Shown: positions 38,248 through 48,802 of the stretch, piece after piece | Layout of the letters: each line of letters begins with the position of its first letter | Position numbering within the stretch: the first letter of the stretch is position 1 | From: Brevibacterium siliguriense | GTDB lineage: Bacteria; Actinomycetota; Actinomycetes; Actinomycetales; Brevibacteriaceae | NCBI RefSeq assembly: GCF_900105315.1 | Contig: NZ_LT629766.1 | Span: forward strand, 1,116,001 to 1,180,000 | Direction: 5' to 3' | Length of the DNA stretch: 64,000 nucleotides | Notes under the pieces: model-generated | The model's input: only the letters and a program-made list of their open reading frames with translations | Database searches by the model: none | What the model was told of the DNA's origin: nothing | Position numbers and translations under genes: made by a program

Positions 38248-38306
38248 GCCTCGACCGTTCAAGCTGCGGTTGAATCACGACAGCACCCACCCCCGCTCAA
38301 ACGCAG

Positions 38307-38359
38307 AGTGGTCGTTCTGGTCACGTTCTGCTGAGCAGGGCGTGACCAGAACGACCACT
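38307..38359 (+). terminator. 19-bp perfect hairpin between convergent genes
   Basis: Arms 38307-38325 and 38341-38359 are perfectly complementary over 19 bp. The 15-nt loop itself contains a CTGC/GCAG mini-stem. It lies between the HxlR stop and the pstB stop, with no T-tract. Probable bidirectional terminator. Confidence 0.75.
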
Positions 38360-38397
38360 GAGCGACGCGCATTGAGCCGCAGCGACGGAACTTCAGA

Positions 38398-39177
38398 TCA
38401 TCCGAAGCGACCGGAGATGTAGTTCTCGGTCTCTTCCTTGTTCGGGTTGGAGAAGATCGCCGAGGTCTCGTTGAACTCGATGAGCTTTCCCGGCTTGCCG
38501 GTGCCGGCGATGTTGAAGAACGCGGTCTTGTCGGACACACGAGCGGCCTGCTGCATGTTGTGTGTGACGATGACGACCGTGTATTTGTCCTTGAGGTCGT
38601 TGATGAGGTCCTCGATCGCCAGGGTCGAGATCGGGTCGAGAGCCGAGCAGGGTTCGTCCATGAGCAGAACCTGCGGCTCGACGGCGATGGCGCGAGCGAT
38701 GCACAGACGCTGCTGCTGACCACCGGAGAGACCCGAACCGGGCAGGTTGAGTCGATCCTTGACTTCGTTCCACAGGTTTGCGCCGCGCAGGGCTCGCTCG
38801 GTGAGATCGTCCGCTTCTGTCTTCGTCAGGCGCTTGTTGTTCAGACGCACACCGGCGAGCACGTTCTCCTTGATGCTCATCGTCGGGAACGGGTTCGCCC
38901 GCTGGAAGACCATGCCCACCTCGCGGCGGACGTTGACCGGGTCGACGTCGGCACCGTAGATGTCGTTGCCGTCCATGAGGACCTCACCGGCGACCGTGGC
39001 GCCGGGGATGACCTCGTGCATGCGGTTGAGGGTGCGCAGCACCGTCGACTTGCCGCAGCCGGAGGGACCGATGAAAGCGGTGACGGAGCGCGGCTTGATC
39101 TGCATCTCCACTCCGTCGACGGCGCGGAAGTCGCCGTAGAAGATGTCGAGATCCTTGATGTCGATCTGCTTGGACAT
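38398..39177 (-). CDS. pstB: Phosphate ABC transporter ATPase
   Basis: A 259-residue ATPase of the Pst complex. Walker [10 protein letters not shown] (near 33), signature [14 protein letters not shown] (near 150), Walker [14 protein letters not shown] and H-loop VTHNMQ are present; the [14 protein letters not shown] segment is typical of PstB. It is the last gene of the pstSCAB operon. It powers high-affinity phosphate uptake through PstC/PstA. No phoU gene follows; the next gene is convergent. Confidence 0.96.
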   Translation of the reverse strand: MSKQIDIKDLDIFYGDFRAVDGVEMQIKPRSVTAFIGPSGCGKSTVLRTLNRMHEVIPGATVAGEVLMDGNDIYGADVDPVNVRREVGMVFQRANPFPTMSIKENVLAGVRLNNKRLTKTEADDLTERALRGANLWNEVKDRLNLPGSGLSGGQQQRLCIARAIAVEPQVLLMDEPCSALDPISTLAIEDLINDLKDKYTVVIVTHNMQQAARVSDKTAFFNIAGTGKPGKLIEFNETSAIFSNPNKEETENYISGRFG

Positions 39178-39232
39178 TGTGTTTCCTATCCGTGGAAATG
39201 GGTGAGTCTGGAAGTCTGTGGAAAGTCGCCGG

Positions 39233-40381
39233 TCAGCGGCCGGCCTTCGGAGCGAGCACCTTCGCGATGATGCGGGCGAGCAGGTTGAGCATCATGACGA
39301 GGGCGACGAGCACAAGGGCCGCGGCCCATGCGCGCTCCGAGCTGGCCAGAGCGGCGGCTCCTGGTGAGACCGGGCGCAGCTGCGAATCGTAGATGAACGT
39401 CGGCAGCGTCGACATCCAGCCGGAGAAGAGGTTCCAGTTGAGTGTCTTAGCGAACCCGGCGGTGACCATGATGGGTGCGGTCTCACCGATGACGCGGGCG
39501 ATGGCGATAGTGACACCGGAGAGGATTCCCGACACCGAGGTGGGCAGAACGATCTTCACGATCGTCTTCCACTTCGGCACGCCGAGGGCGTAGGAAGCCT
39601 CGCGCAGGTCCATCGGCACCAGGCGGAGGATCTCCTCCGTATTGCGCACGACGATCGGGATCATCAGCACAGACAGCGCGACGGCCGCAGTGAAGCCGGT
39701 CTTCGCGATTCCCGCGGAACCGGGCATGAGCACGTTCGCGATCGTGGAGAACAGGGCGAAGGCGAAGAGACCGGCGACGATCGAGGGGATACCGGTCATC
39801 ACGTCGACGAGAAAGGTGATCGCCTTGCCCAGACGGTTCCTGTTCGAGTACTCGACGAGGTAGATGGCGGTGAGGACGCCGATCGGAATCGAGATGATGC
39901 AGGCGGCGAGCGTGATGAGTACGGTGCCGACGATCGCGTGGTAGAAGCCGCCGGCCAGGGTGGCCTCACCGGCGACGTACTGCTGGTCGAGGACGCCCTT
40001 CATGCCGAGCATGGTGCGGGTGAGCAGGTCGCCGCTGATGGCGGCCCCGCCCTTCGACACGGTCAGCCACAGCAGCGAGATGAGGGGAACACATGCGAGG
40101 ACGAACGTCGAGGTGACGACGGTGGTCGCGATCCGGTCGACGGCCTTGCGGCGGCCTTCATATGATGCGGAGACCGCGAAGACGGCGATCGCATTGATGA
40201 GTCCGGCGAGGATCGCCACGACGGGGATGTTGAAGCCGCCGAATGCGACGAAGCTGATGACGATCGCCACGATGATCGAAGTGACGGCGACGACCCACGG
40301 GGTGGCCTTCGGCAGCTGCTTGGAGGTCAGCTTCGCCGGTTTGGAGACGGCCGCCTCGGTGGTGGTGTTCATGGTGGTCAT
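39233..40381 (-). CDS. pstA: Phosphate ABC transporter permease PstA
   Basis: A 382-residue permease. An N-terminal pair of helices (about 30-80) precedes the usual six-helix core, making it longer than the Escherichia coli protein, as is common in actinobacteria. The permease-ATPase contact loop reads [29 protein letters not shown]. It begins five bases after pstC ends; MTTMNTTTE allows either of two ATGs. It forms the channel with PstC. Confidence 0.94.
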   Translation of the reverse strand: MTTMNTTTEAAVSKPAKLTSKQLPKATPWVVAVTSIIVAIVISFVAFGGFNIPVVAILAGLINAIAVFAVSASYEGRRKAVDRIATTVVTSTFVLACVPLISLLWLTVSKGGAAISGDLLTRTMLGMKGVLDQQYVAGEATLAGGFYHAIVGTVLITLAACIISIPIGVLTAIYLVEYSNRNRLGKAITFLVDVMTGIPSIVAGLFAFALFSTIANVLMPGSAGIAKTGFTAAVALSVLMIPIVVRNTEEILRLVPMDLREASYALGVPKWKTIVKIVLPTSVSGILSGVTIAIARVIGETAPIMVTAGFAKTLNWNLFSGWMSTLPTFIYDSQLRPVSPGAAALASSERAWAAALVLVALVMMLNLLARIIAKVLAPKAGR

Positions 40382-40386
40382 TGCTC

Positions 40387-41409
40387 TCAGCTTCCCTTCA
40401 CCGAGGTGCGGGCGACGATGGCGCGGGCTCCCATGTTCACCAGCAGGGTGATGACGAAGAGCACGAGGCCGACGGTGATGAGCTCGGATAGGCGCAGTCC
40501 CGCGGCCTCGGGGAAGTTCTGCGCGATCTCGGATGCGATGGTCTGGTTGCCGCTGACGAGGAGCGAAGCGGTGAGGACGCCGGGCGAGAGGATCATGGCC
40601 ACAGCCATGGTCTCACCGAGCGCTCGTCCGAGGCCGAGCATCGTGGCCGAGACGATTCCGGACTTGCCGAAGGGCAGCACGGCCATGCGGATCATCTCCC
40701 AGCGGGTGGCGCCGAGGGCCAGCGCCGCCTCTTCCTGCAGGCGCGGGGTCTGGAGGAAGATCTCGCGGGTCAGGGAGGTGATGATCGGCAGGATCATGAT
40801 CGACAGGACGAGAGAGGCCGTCAGCAGGGTGCGGCCCGTCTGCGACACGGAGCCGTCTGCGCCCGGGGCGAAGATCGGAATCCATCCAAACCACTTCGAC
40901 AGCCACAGGTAGAAGCCGGTGAGGTTGCCGGCCAGAGCGATGCCCCACAGGCCGTAGACGACCGAGGGGATGGCGGCGAGCAGGTCGATGACGTAGCCGA
41001 GCATCGGAGCGAGTTTGCGCGGTGCCATATGCGTGGTGAACAGCGCGATTCCCAGCGAGAAGGGGGTCGCGACGATCAGCGCGATGGCTGCGGAGATGAG
41101 CGTGCCGATGACCAGCGGCCAGACGTAGGAGAAGAAGCCCTTTCCGCCGGTGATCTGAGAAGGATCACTGATCTGGGCGGCGATGGTGTCCTTCGACTGT
41201 GCGAGAAGGAACAGGGCGACTCCGGCGAGGATCACCAGGATCATGATGCCGGCGATGAGCGTGGCAGCGGAGAAGATGCGGTCGCCGGGGCGGACGACGG
41301 CCTTCTGCTGCCGAGGTGCGGGACTGCTGCTCTTCGGCGGAGTTCCGGGCTCTGGTGGGGAGTCGGGCCCTGTGGGACCTGACTCAGTGGTCTGTGTGCT
41401 GATCGGCAC
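40387..41409 (-). CDS. pstC: Phosphate ABC transporter permease PstC
   Basis: A 340-residue permease with a Pro/Ser-rich N-terminal extension (about 35 residues) and six helices. The coupling loop is EEAALALGATRWEMIRMAVLPFGKSGIVS; VYGLWGIALAG and LGRALGETMAVAM are family marks. It follows pstS after a 115-base gap that holds a terminator-like hairpin. It pairs with PstA. Confidence 0.94.
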   Translation of the reverse strand: MPISTQTTESGPTGPDSPPEPGTPPKSSSPAPRQQKAVVRPGDRIFSAATLIAGIMILVILAGVALFLLAQSKDTIAAQISDPSQITGGKGFFSYVWPLVIGTLISAAIALIVATPFSLGIALFTTHMAPRKLAPMLGYVIDLLAAIPSVVYGLWGIALAGNLTGFYLWLSKWFGWIPIFAPGADGSVSQTGRTLLTASLVLSIMILPIITSLTREIFLQTPRLQEEAALALGATRWEMIRMAVLPFGKSGIVSATMLGLGRALGETMAVAMILSPGVLTASLLVSGNQTIASEIAQNFPEAAGLRLSELITVGLVLFVITLLVNMGARAIVARTSVKGS

Positions 41410-41464
41410 AAGTACTCCTCATGTGACTTGTGGTGAAACCGGTGTGGTTCTACAGGCGCGGAAA

Positions 41465-41489
41465 AGCGGCGCAGGGCTTCTGCGCCGCT
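41465..41489 (-). terminator. Attenuator-like hairpin between pstS and pstC
   Basis: A perfect 10-bp stem (AGCGGCGCAG / CTGCGCCGCT) with a 5-nt loop. On the minus strand the stem ends in TTTT. It lies 35 bases after the pstS stop and before pstC, so it probably ends part of the transcripts and raises PstS relative to the membrane subunits. Confidence 0.75.
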
Positions 41490-41524
41490 CCCGACTGGCT
41501 ATTTCTCAAGGTCAGAGACTGTGA

Positions 41525-42652
41525 TCAGCCTGCAACCTTGATCGAGTCGATGACTTCTTCGATCTGCTTGCGCAGGTCGTCCGACAGCGGTGCGGACCCG
41601 GCGGAATCAGCAGCGGACTTCTGTCCCTCTTCCGAGACCACGAACCTCTCCCAAGCCTTGACCATGTCCACGGTCTCCTGGTCCTTGTAGGACGAGCAGA
41701 CGAGGTGGTAGGAGACGAGCACGATCGGGTAGGCGCCGGATTCGGTGGTGTCGCGGGCCAGATCGAAGGCGAGGTCGCCTTCGCTGCGACCCTTGACCTT
41801 CTCGGAGGCGTCGACGACCTTGGTCGCGGCTTCCGGGGAGAGTTCGACGAATTCGTCGCCGACCTTGACCTTGGCGGTGGAGAGCTCACCGACGGCCGAG
41901 GCATCCGCGTAGCCGATGGCTCCGTCGGTGTCGGAGACGGTCTGGATGACACCGTCGGTGCCCTGCGCAGCCTCGCCGCCGTACTCCTTCGGGAAGTTTC
42001 CGTCGACCTCGGCGTCCCAGTCCTTCTCGGCGGTGGCTTTGAGGTACTCGGCGAAGTTCTCCGTGGTGCCCGAGTCATCGGCGCGGTGAACGGCGGTGAT
42101 CTTGGTGTCAGGCAGCTTCGCGTCCGGGTTGTCGGCCTTGATCGCCTTGTCGTTCCACTTCGTGATGTCGCCCTTGAAGATCTTCGCGATCGTCTCGGGG
42201 GAGAGGTTGAGCTCGTCGACGCCCTTGACGTTGAAGGTCACGGCGATGGGCGAGATGTAGACGGGGAACTCGTAGGCTCCGTCGGCGCCGCAGGCTTCCT
42301 TTCCTGCCTTGACCTCTTCGTCGTCGAGATGGGCGTCGGATCCGGCGAACTGCGCGTTGCCGGCGAGGAACTGCTCACGGCCGGCACCCGATCCGTCGGG
42401 GGAGTAGTTGACGGTCACGCCGGAGTTCTCAGAGGTGAAGTCCGCTGTCCACGCATCCATGGCCGCCTTCTGCGAGGAGGCGCCGATGCCGGTCAGGGTG
42501 CCCTGCAGGTCGCTGCTGCCGCCGGAGGCCTCTTCGCCGGTAGCGGACTGTCCGCCGCAAGCCGAGAGGGTGATGGCGCCGACCGCGAGGATCGCAGCGG
42601 AGGGGGCGAGATGCTTCATCTTCACGAAGATGCCTTTCATGTTTGTGGACAC
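41525..42652 (-). CDS. pstS: Phosphate-binding lipoprotein PstS
   Basis: A 375-residue binding protein with a signal peptide ending in lipobox LSAC, so it is lipid-anchored outside the membrane. Phosphate-site segments are GSGAGREQF, FAGSD and HRADDSGTTENF. The start is uncertain: MSTNMKGIFVKMKHLAPSA has three ATGs, and the third (MKHLAP) gives the most typical signal peptide. It is first in the operon, with candidate PHO boxes upstream and an attenuator-like hairpin downstream. Confidence 0.94.
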   Translation of the reverse strand: MSTNMKGIFVKMKHLAPSAAILAVGAITLSACGGQSATGEEASGGSSDLQGTLTGIGASSQKAAMDAWTADFTSENSGVTVNYSPDGSGAGREQFLAGNAQFAGSDAHLDDEEVKAGKEACGADGAYEFPVYISPIAVTFNVKGVDELNLSPETIAKIFKGDITKWNDKAIKADNPDAKLPDTKITAVHRADDSGTTENFAEYLKATAEKDWDAEVDGNFPKEYGGEAAQGTDGVIQTVSDTDGAIGYADASAVGELSTAKVKVGDEFVELSPEAATKVVDASEKVKGRSEGDLAFDLARDTTESGAYPIVLVSYHLVCSSYKDQETVDMVKAWERFVVSEEGQKSAADSAGSAPLSDDLRKQIEEVIDSIKVAG

Positions 42653-42715
42653 AGCTCGAGAATTCTCGATTGCTCGTGGTCCACGCTAAGGATCACGCGT
42701 GAAGCGCAAGGAGTT

Positions 42716-42737
42716 GGAACATGAATGGAAAGTGAAT
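42716..42737 (-). promoter_or_regulatory. Candidate PHO box pair upstream of pstS
   Basis: Read on the minus strand, two adjacent 11-mers ATTCACTTTCC and ATTCATGTTCC share eight or more positions. Tandem 11-bp units with a TTCA core are the format recognised by PhoP/PhoB-type regulators in actinobacteria. They are 64-85 bases before the first pstS start. Confidence 0.6.
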
Positions 42738-42916
42738 GAGCGGCGAAGGGTTGGAACCGCCGTGAGTGCTCGATCACAGGCTTCGTCGGTTTCATGAAAG
42801 GATCATTGTCGGGACCGACATTCCCTCGCCGAGGCGGCCCGCCCGGTACGCGTGCACGCGCGCTGAGGTTCGCCGATCCCTTGCTCCGCACGACCCTTGT
42901 CCCTACGATCGCCGCC

Positions 42917-43726
42917 ATGAAGGAACAGAACCGATACGTCCTCGGAGAATCCGAAACCGAACAATTACGACTGCGCGACCAGTCGGTCGTGCTCGACCCA
43001 CTGACCAGACAGCTGCACACCGAAGCGGGAATCACTGCGGGCATGAGCGTCCTCGACATCGGCACCGGTGCCGGACACGTCGCTGCCATCGCCGCCGATC
43101 TCGTCGGTCCCAGCGGACACGTGCTCGCCGTCGACCGCAATCCCGAGGCTCTCGACGGGGCCCGAGACCGCCTGGGGCATCGAAGAGAGATCGAATTCGC
43201 CGAGGCGGACCTCGACTCCCTCGACCTCGACCAGCAGTTCGACGCGGTCGTCGGCAGGGCCGTGCTCATGCACGTGAGCAGCCCGGTCGAGGTGCTGAGA
43301 CGACTCGGCCGGCACCTGCGACCCGGAGGACTGTTGGTCATGCACGAACTCGACGTCTCACAGGAGTGGGCGAGCGTGAACACGCCGCTGCTCGAGAGAG
43401 TGAGAGAACTGATTCTGCAGGCCTTCGGAATCTTCGGGATCGACAGCAGGGCGGGACGAGACCTCTTCGCGGCTTACCGTTCCGCCGGGCTGCCCGATCC
43501 GCACCTGACCTTGAGCGCACCGGCGGGAGGCGGGGCGGAAGCTCCGAGCTTCGGCTGGGTCAACGCCCTGGCCGCTCTGCTTCCCTACCTCGAACAGCAG
43601 GGGATCGTGACCGCCGATGAGCTCGGAATCGACTCACTCACGCAGCGCCTCACCGATGAACTGGATGCCGAGGACGCCACCCTCCTCGGACCGCTGTTGT
43701 ACGGCGCTTACTGCACCGTCGACTGA
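42917..43726 (+). CDS. SAM-dependent methyltransferase
   Basis: A 269-residue class I methyltransferase. The SAM-binding motif I is VLDIGTGAGHVAAIA (about 44-58), motif II VLAVDRNPEAL, and a motif III-like segment DLDQQFDAVVGRAVLMHV. The C-terminal part is family-specific. The ATG at 42917 is chosen because the longer frame runs through spacer carrying a CGCCGAGGCGG copy. No ribosome site is clear. Substrate unknown; UbiE-like or small-molecule methylation is possible. Confidence 0.82.
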   Translation: MKEQNRYVLGESETEQLRLRDQSVVLDPLTRQLHTEAGITAGMSVLDIGTGAGHVAAIAADLVGPSGHVLAVDRNPEALDGARDRLGHRREIEFAEADLDSLDLDQQFDAVVGRAVLMHVSSPVEVLRRLGRHLRPGGLLVMHELDVSQEWASVNTPLLERVRELILQAFGIFGIDSRAGRDLFAAYRSAGLPDPHLTLSAPAGGGAEAPSFGWVNALAALLPYLEQQGIVTADELGIDSLTQRLTDELDAEDATLLGPLLYGAYCTVD

Positions 43727-43802
43727 GAACCGTCCCCTCGCCGAGGTGGCCCGTCCGCACCGGTGAAACCGTTCGTCCCGACAGGTGGGTGGAACCACCA
43801 GA

Positions 43803-44777
43803 TCAGCTGTCGATGGGGCGGACGCGTTCGATCTCGACGATGCGCGGCACCGGTCCGGGGCGCACATAGGCGATGAGGACCTCGCCGGGCTTGAGGTAGG
43901 GGTCTTCCTTCGGCAGCTTCTCCGCCACCCGCTTCGGGGAATGAGCAGCGTAGACGGAGAAGATCGTCGGCAGCACCGGACGGTGCGTGCAGTAGATGAC
44001 GGGTTTGCCCTTCGCCAGCAGCTTCTCGATATAGCGGGCGGTCTTGTCCGGGTTCGCTGCGGTCGCCTTCTCGCTGAGCGTCGGCACCTTCTTGATCGAC
44101 TTGCCCGTCGCCGCCGACAGCGGAGTCAGCGTCGCCATGCACCGCTTCCACGGACTCGAGACGAGCTTGCGGACACCCCATGCTCCCAGCAGTCCGGTCA
44201 GCGCCATGGCCTGTCGGGTGCCGAGTTTGAGCAGCGGCCGCACGTGCTCGGTCTCGTACCATTTCGCACGTGGGAACGCCTTCCCATGGCGGACGAGGAT
44301 GAGCGGCCACGCCCGCAGAGCGTCCGTCTCAGCGAACTTCTCCAGTGCGTCGAGCTGCTCCCGATCCGCGAACGACGTCAGCTTCGATCGAGCCTTGTCG
44401 ACCGGGAGCCATTCGGCACGGTCGACCTCTCGAGCGTTCATCGGGGCGAAGTCAGACTCGTCCTTGACTTCGGCCGACCAGTAGAAGACCTTCTTCAGAG
44501 TGTTCTTGCCGACCGTGTACCCGGCGGAGGGAAGCGGGATGCCGAGGTGGATGTCGAACCCCGTCTCCTCTTTGACCTCGCGGATCGCAGCCTCCGGCAA
44601 GGTCTCTCCTGGGTCGACCTTGCCCTTGGGCCACGACCAGTCGTTGTACTTCGGGCGATGGATGAGCACCACCTCGAGTCCTTTCGGACCGCGCCTCCAG
44701 CACACTGCTCCGGCGGCGAGGACATCGGCAGTGACGCGCGATGACGCCTGTGCCGATGCGACTTCGGACGGGCTCAC
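43803..44777 (-). CDS. mutT1: Nudix hydrolase fused to histidine phosphatase (MutT1-like)
   Basis: A 324-residue two-domain protein like mycobacterial MutT1. The Nudix domain (about 18-150) has the box [22 protein letters not shown]. The C-terminal phosphoglycerate-mutase-like domain (about 165-320) has [12 protein letters not shown] with the phosphohistidine and STHRPVL-type second histidine (YCTHRPVLP). MutT1 acts on 8-oxo-GTP/dGTP and diadenosine polyphosphates. A GTG start overlaps the ppk1 stop (GTGA), so it is the last gene of the glnR-mshD-ppk1-mutT1 unit. Confidence 0.88.
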   Translation of the reverse strand: MSPSEVASAQASSRVTADVLAAGAVCWRRGPKGLEVVLIHRPKYNDWSWPKGKVDPGETLPEAAIREVKEETGFDIHLGIPLPSAGYTVGKNTLKKVFYWSAEVKDESDFAPMNAREVDRAEWLPVDKARSKLTSFADREQLDALEKFAETDALRAWPLILVRHGKAFPRAKWYETEHVRPLLKLGTRQAMALTGLLGAWGVRKLVSSPWKRCMATLTPLSAATGKSIKKVPTLSEKATAANPDKTARYIEKLLAKGKPVIYCTHRPVLPTIFSVYAAHSPKRVAEKLPKEDPYLKPGEVLIAYVRPGPVPRIVEIERVRPIDS

Positions 44778-46918
44778 GCCTCATCCCCGATTCGCCGACG
44801 GTTCCGGTGCCGACGGATGAGCTCCGTCTGATAATCGGCGAGCAGGTTGCCCTCGTCGTCGTGTGTCCGACGTGTCCACTTGCCGTCGCCGGCCAGATCG
44901 AACGCCGAGGTGGTCGGTGCGAAGGCGAGATCGAAGAGTTCGATGATCTCCGCCCGATGCCCGTCGTCGACGATCTGCACGAGCGCTTCGACCCGGCGGT
45001 CGAGGTTGCGGTGCATCATATCGGCCGAACCGATGTAGACGATCGGATCGCCGCCGTTGCCGAAGACGAAGGCACGGGAGTGTTCGAGGAAGCGTCCGAG
45101 CACGGAACGGACGGTGATGTTCTCGCTCAGCCCTTCGATGCCTGGGCGCAGGGCGCAGATCCCGCGGACGAAGACTTCGACGCTGACCCCCGCCTGGGAC
45201 GCCCGGTAGAGGGCATCGATGACGGCTTCGTCGACGATCGAGTTGACCTTGATCCGCACCTGCGCCTGTCCGCCGGACTGTGCGATCGCGATCTCGGATT
45301 CGATGAGGTCGATGAGTCCGGTGCGCACATTGTTCGGGGCGACGAGGAACCGCGAGTATTCGGACTTGGGCGCGTAGCCGGAGAGCTGGTTGAACAGCTT
45401 CGTCAGATCATCGGCGACCGCCCGATCGCGTGTCAGCAGCCCGAAATCCTCGTACCCGCGGGCGGTCTTCGGGTGGTAGTTGCCGGTGCCGACGTGGCAG
45501 TACCGGGCCAGCCCGTCGGCTTCCTGGCGGACGACGAGGGAGAGCTTCGCATGTGTCTTGAGGCCGACGATTCCGTAGACGACGTGGACTCCGGCCCTTT
45601 CCAGCTTGCGGGCCCACGTGATGTTGGCCTCCTCGTCGAAGCGGGCCTTGATCTCGACGACGGCGAGCACCTGGATCCCAGCCTGCGCGGCATCGACGAG
45701 GGCGTCGATGATCGGCGAATCTCCGGAGGTGCGGTAGAGCGTCTGCTTGATCGCCAGCACGTTCTTGTCCGATGCGGCCTGCTCGAGGAAAGCCTGCACG
45801 CTCGTGGAAAACGAATCGTAGGGGTGATGCAGCAGGATGTCCCGGCTGGCCACAGCGTCGAAGACGTCGACCTGGTCGCTGGACTCCCGCAGCGACAGGT
45901 CCTTGTTCATCTGCGGGACCATCTTCGGATAGTGCAGATCATCGCGCGGCACATCGGCGATATCGGACATGCCCGACAGGTCCAGCGGGCTGGGCAAGTG
46001 GTAGATCTCCGAGTCGTGGATGCCCAGTTCGTCCTTGAGCATCTCGAGGACGCGGGGGTGGATGGTCTCTGTGATCTCCATCCGCACGGCCGGACCGAAA
46101 CGCCTGCGCAGGAGCTCCTTCTCCAGAGCCTTGAGCAGGTTCTCCGCATCGTCCTCCTCGACCTCGAGGTCCTCATTGCGAGTGACGCGGAAGGTCGAAT
46201 GGTGGACGATCTCCATGCCGTCGAACAGGGTGCCGAGGTGTTCGGCGATGATGTCCTCGAGGGCGACGAAGCGGGCTGGGACGTCGCGTCCGGCGGGTCG
46301 GTCGGTCACCTCGGCGACGTTGAAGAACCGGGGCAGACGCGGGGGAACCTTGACGCGGGCGAAGAACTCCTTGCCCGTCTCCGGTGCCCGCAGGAGCACA
46401 CCGAGGTTGAGTGAGAGGCCCGAGATATATGGGAACGGGTGGGCCGGATCGACGGCCAGCGGGGTCAGCACAGGGTAGACGTGACCGAAGAAGAATTCGT
46501 CGACACGGTGCCGCTCATCCTCGGTGAGGTCTTCGACCTGGACCTTCGTGATCGATTCCTCGTCGAGGCGGGGCCCGATATCGTCCTTGAGCAGGGCGGC
46601 ATGCCGGCTCATCAGCTCGAATGCACGCACCCCGATGTCGTGCATGACCTGCGCGGGCATGCGGCCGGTGACGCTCGGCACGGCCAGGCCGGTATTGATG
46701 CGGCGTTTGAGGCCGGCGACGCGGACCATGAAGAACTCGTCGAGGTTGGTCGCGAAGATCGAGAGGAACCGGACGCGTTCGAGCAGCGGGATCTCCGGAT
46801 CCGAAGCAAGGTCGAGGACGCGTTCATTGAAGGCCAGCCAGCTGAGTTCGCGGTCGAGGAAGCGATCTGCCGGTTCGGGCAGACCCAGTTCCTTGCCCGA
46901 CGCTGCGATGTCGTACAA
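44774..46918 (-). CDS. ppk1: Polyphosphate kinase 1
   Basis: A 714-residue enzyme that makes polyphosphate from ATP. Family segments: [29 protein letters not shown], the autophosphorylated histidine region [15 protein letters not shown] and [13 protein letters not shown], and [16 protein letters not shown] place the start at a TTG (46918, LYDIAASGK), because AAGGAG lies eight bases upstream, within the mshD stop region. Longer forms run back into mshD in another frame. It overlaps mutT1. Confidence 0.93.
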   Translation of the reverse strand: MYDIAASGKELGLPEPADRFLDRELSWLAFNERVLDLASDPEIPLLERVRFLSIFATNLDEFFMVRVAGLKRRINTGLAVPSVTGRMPAQVMHDIGVRAFELMSRHAALLKDDIGPRLDEESITKVQVEDLTEDERHRVDEFFFGHVYPVLTPLAVDPAHPFPYISGLSLNLGVLLRAPETGKEFFARVKVPPRLPRFFNVAEVTDRPAGRDVPARFVALEDIIAEHLGTLFDGMEIVHHSTFRVTRNEDLEVEEDDAENLLKALEKELLRRRFGPAVRMEITETIHPRVLEMLKDELGIHDSEIYHLPSPLDLSGMSDIADVPRDDLHYPKMVPQMNKDLSLRESSDQVDVFDAVASRDILLHHPYDSFSTSVQAFLEQAASDKNVLAIKQTLYRTSGDSPIIDALVDAAQAGIQVLAVVEIKARFDEEANITWARKLERAGVHVVYGIVGLKTHAKLSLVVRQEADGLARYCHVGTGNYHPKTARGYEDFGLLTRDRAVADDLTKLFNQLSGYAPKSEYSRFLVAPNNVRTGLIDLIESEIAIAQSGGQAQVRIKVNSIVDEAVIDALYRASQAGVSVEVFVRGICALRPGIEGLSENITVRSVLGRFLEHSRAFVFGNGGDPIVYIGSADMMHRNLDRRVEALVQIVDDGHRAEIIELFDLAFAPTTSAFDLAGDGKWTRRTHDDEGNLLADYQTELIRRHRNRRRIGDEA

Positions 46919-46922
46919 CGCT

Positions 46923-47894
46923 CTACTCCTTCTCGTTCGTCGTCGTGCTCGCAGAATCTGTGCCGGTGACCTCTGCAGAGGCCGGTGCATAGGCCACGTG
47001 CGCGACCGCGACATGGAATCCCAGTCGCTCGTACAAGCCTAGCGCCGGGGCGTTGTCCGATTCGACGTAGAGTTCGATCGTCTCGGCGCCGTCGGCCACC
47101 ATCCGCCGCATCCCCTCGATCGTCAGGGCCTTGCCCACGCCCTTGGCATGGATGCGCGGGTCGACTCCGACGACATAGACCTCGCCGAGGCGGCCCTCGG
47201 TTTCCGTGTCCGTGATCTTCGTCTGGTGGAATCCGATGACCTCACCGTCGCGGGCGGCGATGACGAAGGTGTCGGGGTCGAAGTCTGACGCCGTGACGAC
47301 GGCGTCGATATCGGCACGGGTCTGGCCGCCCTGTTCGGGGTGCCAGTCGAATGCGGAGTTGTTCACCGACAGCCAGCCGTCCTCGTCGCCGGGAGCGAAG
47401 GAGCGGATCTCGACACCCTCGGGACTCTGCGTCTCGGGGAGGGCGGCGAGGCTCAGGCCGGTGTCGGTGCGCATCTGATAGAGCACCCGGTCGCGGCCGA
47501 GTCCGTGCTTCTGCGCGAGGTGCTCCGCGGCCGGATGGTCACCGTGGGACCAGCACCAGGCCTCGGGTTCCTCGTCGAGGATCGTTCTCAGCAGCTGTTC
47601 GCCGAGGCCCTGGCCGCGGTGGTCGGGGGCGATGAGGAATTCGGCGGCATGGCGATCACCCTGCAGGGCCCGGACGCCGAAGCCGATGAGGGTCTCACCG
47701 TCGAATATGCGCCACACGCTCGAGGCGGTCTGCGCCTTGTGGCCGGTGTCCTCACCGGTGGCGATGGCCATGAGTCCGCCGGAGATCTCGGGGGCGCCGT
47801 CGGTCGCTGCCACGTCGTCGAGGAATTTCAGCTCATCCTCGGTGAGGGTGTCGATCGGGGTGGAAGCGGTAGCTCCGCTGGCCTGGATTCTCAT
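46923..47894 (-). CDS. mshD: Mycothiol synthase
   Basis: A 323-residue protein with two GNAT domains. The first has [19 protein letters not shown], the second [22 protein letters not shown]; only the second is the acetyl-transfer site in known MshD. It acetylates Cys-GlcN-Ins to complete mycothiol, the actinobacterial redox thiol. It overlaps the upstream regulator by ATGA. The glnR-mshD order matches what I know of mycobacteria (Rv0818-Rv0819). Confidence 0.9.
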   Translation of the reverse strand: MRIQASGATASTPIDTLTEDELKFLDDVAATDGAPEISGGLMAIATGEDTGHKAQTASSVWRIFDGETLIGFGVRALQGDRHAAEFLIAPDHRGQGLGEQLLRTILDEEPEAWCWSHGDHPAAEHLAQKHGLGRDRVLYQMRTDTGLSLAALPETQSPEGVEIRSFAPGDEDGWLSVNNSAFDWHPEQGGQTRADIDAVVTASDFDPDTFVIAARDGEVIGFHQTKITDTETEGRLGEVYVVGVDPRIHAKGVGKALTIEGMRRMVADGAETIELYVESDNAPALGLYERLGFHVAVAHVAYAPASAEVTGTDSASTTTNEKE

Positions 47895-48802
47895 ACCGTC
47901 ACGTCCTCTGAATCTGTGTCGGTGACGCTGTCGGCGCTGAAACGGTAGCCGACGTTGCGTACGGTGTGGATGGCGTTCTCAAGGTCTTTGCCGAGTTTCG
48001 CACGGAGGCGGCGAACATGCACGTCAACGGTGCGGGTGCCCCCGAAGTAGTCATCGCCCCACACGGCGAGGAGGATCTCGTCGCGGGTGAAGACGCGTTC
48101 GGGATGCATTGCGAAGAACTTCAGCAGGGCGAATTCTCGGTAGGTGAGGTCGAGGCTGCGTCCGCCGAGCTCGGCGGTGAATGCGGTCTCGTCGATGCGC
48201 AGGTCGCCGGTGACGACGACCATCGGTTCGCCGTCGGCATTCCACGGGCCTTCACTCGATTCGCCCGCAACGCCTGCGCGGCCCGACGTGCCGTATCCGC
48301 TGCTCCGGGAGGTGCCGGCGGGGCCGCGACCGGTGCGAACCGGTCCCCAGCCCCCTGCGCTGCCCTTCGCCTTGAGGTGGCCTGATCCGGAATGCGTCCC
48401 GCCGGGGAACCCGTCGCCGGAATGGGCGGACGAGGTGGCGATGTGACGGTCACGGGCCACGCGCAGCCGTGCTTCCACCTCGGCAGGTCCGGCCGTGGTG
48501 AGGATGAGGTCGGAGACGTTCCATTTCGCCGAGGCCGTCGCCAGTCCGCCCTCGCCGAGGACGACGATGACGGGTGCGGTGATCCGCGCCTCGGCGAGGA
48601 GTTCGGAGATGCGCGGGGCGAGTGACAGGTCGAGGCAGGCATCGGCGATGACGACATCGACCTCGGCAGATTCCGACCGGCCGGGCAGGTCCTCGGCACC
48701 GCAGCGGTCGATCCGGTGGCCGAGGTACTGCAGGGATTCGGGAGCCAGAGGAGCGTCGAGTCTGGCCGTGGGGCAGATGTGCAGAATCCGCATGTGCTGC
48801 AT
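47891..48802 (-). CDS. glnR: GlnR-like OmpR-family regulator
   Basis: A 303-residue regulator. The N-terminal receiver-like domain (MRILHICPT... VDVVIADACLD... VIVVLGE) lacks the usual acidic pair near its start, as in atypical GlnR proteins. A long Gly/Ser-rich linker (about 120-185) is unusual. The C-terminal winged helix (about 200-290) has DLTYREFALLKFFAMHPERVFTRDEIL and VRRLRAKLG. The position directly before mshD matches GlnR in mycobacteria, where it controls nitrogen genes. The start at 48802 follows GGAGG; an ATG three codons later is possible. Confidence 0.75.
   Translation of the reverse strand: MQHMRILHICPTARLDAPLAPESLQYLGHRIDRCGAEDLPGRSESAEVDVVIADACLDLSLAPRISELLAEARITAPVIVVLGEGGLATASAKWNVSDLILTTAGPAEVEARLRVARDRHIATSSAHSGDGFPGGTHSGSGHLKAKGSAGGWGPVRTGRGPAGTSRSSGYGTSGRAGVAGESSEGPWNADGEPMVVVTGDLRIDETAFTAELGGRSLDLTYREFALLKFFAMHPERVFTRDEILLAVWGDDYFGGTRTVDVHVRRLRAKLGKDLENAIHTVRNVGYRFSADSVTDTDSEDVTV

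Noticed and set aside
44741-46414. 557-codon open frame on the plus strand
   Set aside because: It is entirely antisense to ppk1, rich in Asp/Gly/Val with no domain, and arises from codon bias of the G+C-rich opposite gene.
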